Part shown: piece after piece, positions 15,267 to 22,491 of the stretch | Layout: every line of letters begins with the position of its first letter | Numbering within the stretch: the first letter of the stretch is position 1 | Source: an uncultured Candidatus Competibacteraceae bacterium | GTDB taxonomy: Bacteria; Pseudomonadota; Gammaproteobacteria; Competibacterales; Competibacteraceae | DNA: 41,320 nucleotides | Assembly: GCA_903879705.1 (NCBI GenBank) | Contig: CAIRMO010000079.1 | Span: 1-41,320, forward strand | Direction: 5' to 3' | Translations under genes and position numbers: made by a program | The notes under the pieces: generated by a model | What the model saw: the letters and a program-made list of their open reading frames with translations, nothing else | Told to the model about the DNA's origin: nothing | The model's database searches: none

Positions 15267-17096
15267 TTACGACGCAGCCAGAAAGTCGAGCGGGTCCATG
15301 CGCTGGGCCGGTTCGACCCCGTCGCCTTCGATAAACAGCCGGTGCCAAATTGCAAACTGAAGCAGGCGAAGCAGTTTCGAGCGGGTTTTACTGGACGGTT
15401 GCCGGCCCTGCTCGGCGATCAGGTGCTGAACGCCGGCGGCGACAAACCATTCCTGAATCCCGGCATTGCCCAGCAGCGCCCGCTCCAGCCGGGGCAGGCG
15501 GGTTCCGCTAGGCCATTGATCGACCGGGACCGAAAGCCCCCGTTTACGCAATTGCACATGGTCGGCGGGCAACCAGCGCTCGGCCCATTGCCGCAAAAAC
15601 ACTTTACCCTGCCGGCCTTGAATCTTCAGCCGATCAGGCAACCCCAGGCCAAATTCGATCACCCGGTGGTCAAGCAGCGGGACCCGCGCCTCCAGCCCCC
15701 AGGCCATCGTCATCCGGTCAGTTTTGACCAGGTAACGGTCGGGCAGCACCGTGTCGATATCGACGGTTTGCATCCGCTGCAAATCGCTCCAGGTTGCGGG
15801 GGCCGCCTGCCATGACGCGATGAACGGTTGCCGCCAAACCGCATTGGCCTGCAATAAACGCTGGTTAAACAGCGTGTTCGCTTCGTCCGGCTTAAACCCC
15901 GGCTTGGTGCGAAACCCGCCCGAACCGGGCCAGCGTAAATTTTTCAACCAGCGTTGCAGATAAATTTTGCGGTAGCGGCTATACCCGGCAAAGGCTTCAT
16001 CACCGCCATCGCCGGCAAATACCAGCTTGACATCGACCGCCGCGCGTTCGGCCAGATACGACAATGCCAGTCCGGCGTAGTCATCGATCAGTTCATCCGC
16101 GGCCCAAACCATCTGCGGCAAGCGTTCAAAGATCGCCTGCTCATCCAGTTCGAGCATCACATGCTCGACCCCGAAATGCCGTGCGATGCGCTGGGCATCG
16201 CTCAGTTCATTGAAAACGTCGCTGCCGGGAAAGCCGATGGAATAGCTTCGCAGCGGTTCAGCGCCGGCGATTTTAGTCAGCGCCAGCAATATCGAAGAGT
16301 CGATCCCGCCGGAGAGAAATAACCCAAAAGGCAGGTCAGAGCGCAGATGTTTCCGCATGACATCGGTCATCAGCGCCGTAAACTGTTCGGCGGCTTCTTC
16401 AAAGCGGATCGCTACCGGTTGAATGGTTTGCGGCGACCAATACCGCCAGCGCCGACTGCGACCATCGGATTCAATCAACATGGCTTCGCCCGGCAACAGG
16501 CGTTCGATTCCATTGCAAAGCGTGGCGTCAGTCGCCGCAAACCCGCTTTGTAGATACTGCGCCAGTCCGACCGGGTTGACCGATGGGCGTTTCCGCTGTA
16601 GCGCAAACAACGCCTTCAATTCAGAGCCAAAATAAAGGCCGTCGGCAGTCTGCGAAATAAAGAGCGGTTTAATTCCCAGCCGGTCGCGAACCAGCAGAAG
16701 TTGATTCCGGCGCTGGTCATAAAGTGCAAAGGCAAACATGCCTTCCAGGCGATCCAGAAAATCAAGGCCGTATTCCTGATAGGCACACAACAGCGGCTCG
16801 AAATCACTCTGGGTAGCAAACGGATAACCCTTTCCAACCAACTGCTCGCGCAGCTCAATATAGTTATAGATTTCGCCATTGCCGATCAGGCAAAGACTTT
16901 GATCGCGGCTATAGAGCGGTTGTTGACCGTGATCGAGATCGATAATGGCCAGGCGAGTGAAGGCCAGACCGATCTGTGCCGATAAATGCAGGCCGTTATC
17001 ATCAGGGCCACGGTGGCGCAACACCGCGAACGTATCCAGCAAAATGCTCCGTTCTGGAGTGCGTTCTTTTAAAAAAACGCCAGCAATGCCACACAT
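15267..17096 (-). CDS. asnB: Glutamine-hydrolysing asparagine synthase (AsnB type)
   Basis: A 609-residue amidotransferase that uses glutamine and ATP to convert aspartate to asparagine, or to amidate another carboxylate. Its position in a glycan locus makes sugar or glycan amidation an open alternative. The N-terminal Ntn glutaminase domain starts MCGIAGVF with the nucleophile Cys2, followed by LRHRGPDDNG and IGNGEIYNY. The C-terminal ATP-pyrophosphatase domain has the P-loop-like FLSGGIDSSILL at about residue 257-268 and VFAGDGGDEAFAGYSRY. The start is fixed by Cys2 and an AAGGA six bases upstream. It lies 36 bases after the zinc-protein gene and precedes the ELM1-like gene in the same operon. 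Confidence 0.92.
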   Translation of the reverse strand: MCGIAGVFLKERTPERSILLDTFAVLRHRGPDDNGLHLSAQIGLAFTRLAIIDLDHGQQPLYSRDQSLCLIGNGEIYNYIELREQLVGKGYPFATQSDFEPLLCAYQEYGLDFLDRLEGMFAFALYDQRRNQLLLVRDRLGIKPLFISQTADGLYFGSELKALFALQRKRPSVNPVGLAQYLQSGFAATDATLCNGIERLLPGEAMLIESDGRSRRWRYWSPQTIQPVAIRFEEAAEQFTALMTDVMRKHLRSDLPFGLFLSGGIDSSILLALTKIAGAEPLRSYSIGFPGSDVFNELSDAQRIARHFGVEHVMLELDEQAIFERLPQMVWAADELIDDYAGLALSYLAERAAVDVKLVFAGDGGDEAFAGYSRYRKIYLQRWLKNLRWPGSGGFRTKPGFKPDEANTLFNQRLLQANAVWRQPFIASWQAAPATWSDLQRMQTVDIDTVLPDRYLVKTDRMTMAWGLEARVPLLDHRVIEFGLGLPDRLKIQGRQGKVFLRQWAERWLPADHVQLRKRGLSVPVDQWPSGTRLPRLERALLGNAGIQEWFVAAGVQHLIAEQGRQPSSKTRSKLLRLLQFAIWHRLFIEGDGVEPAQRMDPLDFLAAS

Positions 17097-17132
17097 CTCG
17101 ATCCTTCAACACCGGTTTTGGCAAAGGCCCGC

Positions 17133-17336
17133 TTAATTCACCAGCACGAAATCCGCGCTGCAATATGGACACTTGGCGCGGCCAGTCGCTTCAATCGGCA
17201 GATAAATCCTGGGATGGGAGTTCCACAACATCATGTCCGGCAGCGGACAGGACACCGGTAAATCGGCGCGGCTAACTTCGTAGACCTTCTGGGCATTGGG
17301 CATGGCTTTGGGGAAAACAGCGGCAGCGGTGGCCAT
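17133..17336 (-). CDS. Small zf-CHCC zinc-finger protein
   Basis: A 67-residue protein of the zf-CHCC family (related to the zinc domain of complex I subunit NDUFS6). The four metal ligands are visible as Cys30, His41, Cys56 and Cys59 in the order C-x10-H-x14-C-x2-C (SCP..., SHPRIYL, KCPYCSADF). GGAG nine bases before the ATG supports the start. It sits between ilvE and asnB with gaps of about 40 bases on each side; in gammaproteobacteria this family commonly follows ilvE and precedes LPS heptosyltransferase genes, as here. Its biochemical role is not established. Confidence 0.88.
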   Translation of the reverse strand: MATAAAVFPKAMPNAQKVYEVSRADLPVSCPLPDMMLWNSHPRIYLPIEATGRAKCPYCSADFVLVN

Positions 17337-17379
17337 AAGGTGATTCTCCTGATTTTATGGTTATAGCGAAAAACGGAGT

Positions 17380-18300
17380 TCAGACCAGCGTCAGCCAGTC
17401 GGGATAGACTTTGCGGCGACCATGTACCTGGTCGAAGTACATGGCTTGCAATCGCTGCGTGATCGGCCCGCGCTGACCGGCACCAATCATCCGGCCATCC
17501 ACTTCGCGGATCGGGGTCACTTCGGCAGCGGTGCCGGTGAAAAACGCTTCATCGGCAATATAAACCTCGTCGCGGGTGATGCGCTTTTCCTTGACCGGAA
17601 TGCCGAGATCAGTGGCGAACCGAATAATGGTGTCGCGGGTAATACCTTCCAGTGCTGAGGTCAAATCCGGGGTGTAAATCACATCATCGCGGATAATGAA
17701 GATGTTTTCGCCGCTGCCCTCGGCTACATAGCCTTCGGTATCCAGCAACATGGCCTCGTCGTAACCATCGCGCAGTGCATCGGACAGCGCCAGCATCGAA
17801 TTCATGTAATTGCCGTTCGCCTTGGCTTTGCACATGGTGACGTTGACGTGATGACGGCTGAATGACGAGGTACGAATGCGGATGCCGCGCTCCAGATTCT
17901 CCGCGCCGAGATATGCGCCCCATTCCCAGGCGGCGACAATGACATGAACCTTGAGATTATCAGCCCGCAGTCCCATTCCTTCAGAACCGTAAAAGCACAT
18001 CGGGCGAATATAAGCGCTGGCGAGATTATTGGTACTGACCGCCAGCCGGTTAGCTTCGTTGATTTCGGCTTTGCTGTACGGCATCGGCATTCCGACGATA
18101 TGGGCGGACCGGAATAACCGGTCGGTATGGGCCTGGAGCCGGAAGATCGCCGCGCCCCGGTCAGTGGCGTAAGCCCGCACGCCTTCAAAAACGCCCATGC
18201 CATAATGCAGGGTGTGCGTTAAAACATGGGTATTAGCTTCACGCCAAGGCGTCAATTCCCCGTCATACCAAATTAAACCGTCACGGTCCGACATCGACAT
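17380..18300 (-). CDS. ilvE: Branched-chain amino-acid aminotransferase
   Basis: A 306-residue class IV PLP aminotransferase that interconverts leucine, isoleucine and valine with their 2-oxo acids. The PLP-binding lysine is Lys160 in KANGNYMNS; GVFEGVRAY near residue 37, EGSGENIFI and GITRDTIIRFA are typical of IlvE. ATG 18300 is chosen because GGAGATAACAACG lies immediately upstream; the longer TTG start at 18315 overlaps that ribosome site and is unlikely. It is 82 bases downstream of glnE and appears to head the ilvE-zf-asnB-ELM1-GT run. Confidence 0.95.
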   Translation of the reverse strand: MSMSDRDGLIWYDGELTPWREANTHVLTHTLHYGMGVFEGVRAYATDRGAAIFRLQAHTDRLFRSAHIVGMPMPYSKAEINEANRLAVSTNNLASAYIRPMCFYGSEGMGLRADNLKVHVIVAAWEWGAYLGAENLERGIRIRTSSFSRHHVNVTMCKAKANGNYMNSMLALSDALRDGYDEAMLLDTEGYVAEGSGENIFIIRDDVIYTPDLTSALEGITRDTIIRFATDLGIPVKEKRITRDEVYIADEAFFTGTAAEVTPIREVDGRMIGAGQRGPITQRLQAMYFDQVHGRRKVYPDWLTLV

Positions 18301-18338
18301 CGTTGTTATCTCCAAACTTGAACTTTCTGTGCCACAAA

Positions 18339-18356
18339 AGACACGGAAGACACGGA
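18339..18356. repeat. Short tandem repeat in the glnE-ilvE gap
   Basis: AGACACGGA occurs twice back to back at 18339-18347 and 18348-18356, followed by an A-run, in the 82-base gap between glnE and ilvE. The wording (CACAAAAGACACGGAAGACACGGAAAA) resembles a widespread intergenic repeat motif. Function unknown. Confidence 0.6.
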
Positions 18357-18382
18357 AAAATAAAAGGCATTCCGGGTGTTAT

Positions 18383-21298
18383 TTAACCTGCTGCCATGAC
18401 CCGCTGCCAGAGTCGAATCACGCTATCGCGTTCATCCCGCGCTTCAGTCACGGGAATCTGCGCCGGCTGTTCCTGCAATTTCAATTGGTGAATCCGCCGC
18501 CGCAAACTGCGATAGGCGTTACGGAGTCGGGCAGCATCGGCGACCGACAGAATCCTGAAGCGTTCCAGCCCGTCCAGTTGCCGGATATTGTCGGTAAAAA
18601 TCAGCAAGTCCGGGTAATTACACGCATTCGCCAGGACTTCATATTGCACCACAAATTCAATATCGGCGATACCGCCCCGGCCCTGCTTGAGATCGAAGAC
18701 TTCGGCGCTGCTGCTGTCCAGTTCGGCCCGCATTCGCTCGCGCATTTCCTGAACCTCCTGACGTAAGGTCGCCGGATCGCGCTCCCGCTGCAACACTTCG
18801 CGGCGGATGACCTGGAACCGCTCGGCCAGCGCCGCCGGTCCCGCCACCATCCGGGCGCGCGTCAAGGCTTGATGTTCCCAGGTCCAGGCCTGACGGCGCT
18901 GATACTCGGCGAAGGCCTCAAAGGAACTGACCAGCAAGCCGGATCGCCCACTGGGCCGCAACCGGGTATCGACTTCGTACAGGTCGCCGGCCCCGGTGCG
19001 GGTGGTTAGCCAGTAAATGATCCGCTGCACCAGCTTGGCGAAAAAGGTGGGGTTATCAATCGGGCGCGGCCCAACGGTCTGCTGCCGGACGCCGGCGCTG
19101 TCGTGCAGAAAAACCAAATCCAGGTCGGAACCGTAGTTGAGTTCGATCCCGCCCAGCTTGCCGTAAGCGACGATGGCAAATTGCGCGGCCCGTTCCACGC
19201 CGTCGACGACGCAGCGCGGTTGACCAAACTTCGGCAACAGATCGGTCCAGGCCAACGCCAGCACTTTCCGCAGCAGAGTCTCGGCGATCTCGGTGAGATG
19301 ATCACTGACGATCATCAACGGCATCGCGCCGCTGACCTCGGCGGCGGCCACCCGCAACACTTGCGTTTGCTTGAAATAGCGCAGGGCGTTGAGGATTTCT
19401 TCGGCATCGTCGGCGGGCGTTCGCGCCAGTTGCACGTCCAGCTCGGCTGCCAGTTGCCGACGATCCAGCGGGGCATACAGCACCGCCGGATTGAGCAGAT
19501 CGTCGAGCAACAGCGGGTAGCGGGTCAGGTGATGACTGATCCAGCCGCTGGCGTGACACAGCTTGACCAGTTGCGCCAACGCCTGCGGCTGATCGGTCAG
19601 CAGCGCCAGATACACCGAACGGCGGGCGACGGCTTCCAGCAGGTTGAGAATCCGCTCCAGGGTCACGGTGGGTTGTGGCGTGGCGCGAACCGCCTCCAGC
19701 ACCCGTGGAATCAGCAGATCCAGCCGTTCCCGCCCGCGTGGACTCATGGTTCGGTAGCTGAAGCCGGTTTTCAGTGCCCGCAGCCGATTCCAGACCCGCG
19801 CCGGTTCCTCGAAACCGTGTTCGGCCAATAACGCCAGCGCCGATTCTTCGCCGGGATCGCCACGCCACGTTTCGCCTAAATCGGCATGAACCGGCTCCGA
19901 TGGCGCGGTATCGCCAAACACCTGGGCGAACTGGTGACTGACCGCATCAGTATGCCGGGCCAGTTGATGCGCAAAGGCGTCCCAGTCGGAATAGCCCATC
20001 GTGAACGCCAGCCGCAGTTTCGCCAGGTCGTCTTCGGGCAAATGATGAGTTTGCTGGTCGGCCCAGGCTTGCAGACGATTTTCGACCCGGCGCAGGAAAT
20101 CGTAAGCCTGCTGGAGATCCCGGACGGCTTCCATCGGCAACCGTCCAGTCGCACCGAGGAGTTCCAGCACCTGCAGGATGCCGCGTTCGCGCAGCGCCGG
20201 TTCCCGCCCGCCATAGATCAGTTGAAACGCCTGACCGATAAACTCGATCTCGCGGATGCCGCCCGGCCCCAACTTGATATTGCGCCGCCGACTTTTCCGC
20301 TCCATATCCTGCGTGATCAGGATTTTCATCCCGCGCAAGGCTTCAAAGGCGTGGTAATCCAGATAGCGGCGATACACAAAGGGCCGCAATATCGTGAGCA
20401 GTCGCTCGCCCGCTTCCCGGTCACCGGCGATGCAGCGGGCTTTGATCATGGCGTAGCGTTCCCAGTCGCGGCCATGGTTCTGGTAATAATCCTCGAAGGC
20501 AGCGAATGACATCGCCAGCGGCCCGGAATCACCAAAGGGCCGCAGCCGCAGATCGACCCGGAACACAAAACCGTCAGCAGTCGGTTCAGCGAGCGTCTTG
20601 GCCAACCGTTGCCCGAGTCGGCGGAAAAACTCCTCATTGCTGATGGCGCGGGAACCATCGGTCTGGCCCTGCCGGGGATAGGCGAAAATCAGGTCAATGT
20701 CGGACGAAAAGTTGAGTTCGCGCCCGCCCAGCTTGCCCATGCCCAGCACGATCAGCCGTTGTGGCTGACCGTCGGTGTCCCGCGGAATGCCATAGCGCCG
20801 GCATTGATCTTCGTGGAGCCGATTCAGCGCCGCGCCGACTGCGACTTCGGCCAGATCAGTCAGGTCGCCGAGAGTTTCAGTCAGATCGGCCAGCCCGGAC
20901 AGATCGCGCCAGGCAATCCGCACCATCTCCCGCCGCCGAAACCGGCGTAACCCGGCGGCGAGTTGGGCTTCATCGGTCACGGTTGCCAATGGCCGTTCTA
21001 ATCGGATTGCCCAATCGTCGGGCGCATACCGGGTCGCCAAATCGCCACTGTCCAGTAATTCGGTCAGTAACCGGGGTTCACGGAGACAGGCGCGGACGAC
21101 AAATTCGCTGCCGGCCCAGACCGGGACTAATTGCGCCAGTGCCGTATCTGTAGGCAAGGCCACGCCGGCGGTCTGAGCGGCGACGCTGAAGACTTTCCAG
21201 TGTTGGGCGATGGCCGGTTGCAGGGCGGGCGGCAACAACAAATTCCCCTCTCCCGCCGGGAGAGGGGTTGGGGGTGAGGGTGAGGGTGAAAGCATCAT
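18383..21298 (-). CDS. glnE: Bifunctional glutamine synthetase adenylyltransferase/deadenylase
   Basis: A roughly 971-residue GlnE that adenylylates and de-adenylylates glutamine synthetase in response to PII. Two nucleotidyltransferase domains are visible, each with the G-x-G-K-L-G-G and paired-Asp motif: GMGKLGGRELNFSSDIDLIF (~residues 185-204, deadenylase half) and AYGKLGGIELNYGSDLDLVF (~710-729, adenylylating half). Each is followed by a helical regulatory segment (GPGGIREIEFI; GRGGIADIEFV). Length fits the family. The start is uncertain: ATG 21298 has no clear ribosome site, and the first ~20 residues (SPSPSPPTPLPAGEG) are the translation of an interspersed repeat. A TTG at about 21240 just after the repeat is the main alternative. 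Confidence 0.93.
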   Translation of the reverse strand: MMLSPSPSPPTPLPAGEGNLLLPPALQPAIAQHWKVFSVAAQTAGVALPTDTALAQLVPVWAGSEFVVRACLREPRLLTELLDSGDLATRYAPDDWAIRLERPLATVTDEAQLAAGLRRFRRREMVRIAWRDLSGLADLTETLGDLTDLAEVAVGAALNRLHEDQCRRYGIPRDTDGQPQRLIVLGMGKLGGRELNFSSDIDLIFAYPRQGQTDGSRAISNEEFFRRLGQRLAKTLAEPTADGFVFRVDLRLRPFGDSGPLAMSFAAFEDYYQNHGRDWERYAMIKARCIAGDREAGERLLTILRPFVYRRYLDYHAFEALRGMKILITQDMERKSRRRNIKLGPGGIREIEFIGQAFQLIYGGREPALRERGILQVLELLGATGRLPMEAVRDLQQAYDFLRRVENRLQAWADQQTHHLPEDDLAKLRLAFTMGYSDWDAFAHQLARHTDAVSHQFAQVFGDTAPSEPVHADLGETWRGDPGEESALALLAEHGFEEPARVWNRLRALKTGFSYRTMSPRGRERLDLLIPRVLEAVRATPQPTVTLERILNLLEAVARRSVYLALLTDQPQALAQLVKLCHASGWISHHLTRYPLLLDDLLNPAVLYAPLDRRQLAAELDVQLARTPADDAEEILNALRYFKQTQVLRVAAAEVSGAMPLMIVSDHLTEIAETLLRKVLALAWTDLLPKFGQPRCVVDGVERAAQFAIVAYGKLGGIELNYGSDLDLVFLHDSAGVRQQTVGPRPIDNPTFFAKLVQRIIYWLTTRTGAGDLYEVDTRLRPSGRSGLLVSSFEAFAEYQRRQAWTWEHQALTRARMVAGPAALAERFQVIRREVLQRERDPATLRQEVQEMRERMRAELDSSSAEVFDLKQGRGGIADIEFVVQYEVLANACNYPDLLIFTDNIRQLDGLERFRILSVADAARLRNAYRSLRRRIHQLKLQEQPAQIPVTEARDERDSVIRLWQRVMAAG
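21245..21286. repeat. Interspersed GC-rich repeat forming the apparent N-terminus of GlnE
   Basis: CCCCTCTCCC-GCC-GGGAGAGGGG is a near-perfect hairpin, followed by TTGGGGGTGAGGGTGAGGGTGA. This sentence is a common bacterial interspersed repeat (CCCTCACCCCCAACCCCTCTCCC on the other strand). Here it lies just inside the 5' end of the glnE frame and is translated as a Pro/Ser-rich leader absent from typical GlnE N-termini. Confidence 0.75.
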
Positions 21299-21350
21299 CG
21301 GTAACAACGGTTCCGGTACTCTGGGAAAAACGGTTTAAGCCGGCTCCACG

Positions 21351-22271
21351 TTACCCCGGCAAGGGCTGGGGCGGCGGTTCGCTGGCCGGATCTTCGTGAA
21401 TCAGCACATCGGCGTTGGGAAACTCCGCCTTGATCGCCGCTTCCACCTCATCGGCGATCCGATGCGCCTCCACCAGCGGCATCTGATCATCGAGCATCAG
21501 GTGCAACTGGACGAAGTAGGTCTGCCCGGAACGGCGGGTGCGCACGTCATGAATCCCACGCGCCAGGGGAGTGGCGCGGGCGATCTCCTTGATCCGGGCG
21601 TGAACCTCAGGCGGCAGTTCATGATCCATCAGCAACTGGATCGATTCATAACCGATCTGGCCGGCGCTGTAGACAATGTACAGCGCGATGCCGATCGCAA
21701 ACAGCGGATCAGTGAGCGGCCAGCCGAGCATGGTCAGCCCCAGCGCCACAATGGTCGCCCCATTGGTCAGCAGATCGGTGGCATAGTGCAAGGCATCGGC
21801 GCGGATCGCCGTGGACTGGGTGCGGCGAATGACGTGGTGCTGGAAAGCCAGCAGCAGCAGGGTGGCGACAATGGCAAACAGCAAGACGCCAATGCCCACC
21901 CACTCGCCGGCCAGCGGCTTGGGGTGCATGAGCCGATCCACGGCGTTCAGAATCAGGAACACCGCCGATCCGGCGATGAACGCCGCCTGCACCAGCCCCG
22001 CCAGCGGCTCGGCCTTGCCGTGGCCAAAGCGGTGTTCGCGATCCGGCGGTTGCAAGGAATAATGCACCGCCAGCAGATTGATGATCGACGCCGCGACGTC
22101 CATCATCGAATCCACTAGCGAGGCCAGTACGCTGATGGAGCCGGTCAGCAGCGCCGCCGCCAGCTTGCCGGCGATCAGCAGCGAAGCCGTGGCAACCGAG
22201 GCATAAGTCGCTAGGCGCAATAAGCGGGCGTTTTGCGCCGGGTCTAGCGGGATTGGCTTATCATCATTCAT
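21351..22271 (-). CDS. FieF-type cation diffusion facilitator (metal exporter)
   Basis: A 306-residue CDF-family inner-membrane antiporter expected to export Zn2+ or Fe2+ in exchange for protons. Six transmembrane segments precede a cytoplasmic C-terminal dimerisation domain. The transport-site residues are Asp54 and Asp58 in DSMMD (TM2) and His162 and Asp166 in HYATD (TM5), the D-D-H-D set of FieF/YiiP. The DREHRFGHGKAEPLAGL loop is a family hallmark. ATG 22271 is chosen because the frame upstream to 22361 does not look coding and reads across a REP-like repeat. It ends in a PPPQPLPG tail 52 bases before the glnE start region on the same strand. Confidence 0.9.
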   Translation of the reverse strand: MNDDKPIPLDPAQNARLLRLATYASVATASLLIAGKLAAALLTGSISVLASLVDSMMDVAASIINLLAVHYSLQPPDREHRFGHGKAEPLAGLVQAAFIAGSAVFLILNAVDRLMHPKPLAGEWVGIGVLLFAIVATLLLLAFQHHVIRRTQSTAIRADALHYATDLLTNGATIVALGLTMLGWPLTDPLFAIGIALYIVYSAGQIGYESIQLLMDHELPPEVHARIKEIARATPLARGIHDVRTRRSGQTYFVQLHLMLDDQMPLVEAHRIADEVEAAIKAEFPNADVLIHEDPASEPPPQPLPG

Positions 22272-22352
22272 GGTTTTGATCCGGTTCTCAGGCTGACAGG
22301 CCGCTATTCTAATACCAGTTTCCAGTAGGTTTTCGCATTTAGGTCTCCCCGG

Positions 22353-22382
22353 TTCCGTCATTCCCGCGAATGCAGGAATCCA
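22353..22382. repeat. REP-like palindrome, GTCATTCCCGCG family
   Basis: TTCCGTCATTCCCGCGAATGCAGGAATCCAG forms an imperfect hairpin (TTCC.GC / GC.GGAA). It lies in the divergent gap between the metal exporter and ptsP. A sibling sequence occurs at 24931-24955. Confidence 0.65.
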
Positions 22383-22491
22383 GTCAGCCGCTAAAAAACA
22401 GTTGACCGCTTGCGGCGCGAGTTCCCGAACCGATTATGTCCACTCTGTCTGTCTTTCTTCCTCCTACCTCGCCGTCAAGGATCGCCACCGT

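Noticed and set aside
18298-18315. TTG start for ilvE at 18315
   Set aside because: The TTG overlaps the GGAG ribosome site that serves the ATG at 18300.
19103-19831. 242-codon plus-strand ORF opposite glnE
   Set aside because: Mirror frame of the glnE coding region with no motif and a biased composition.
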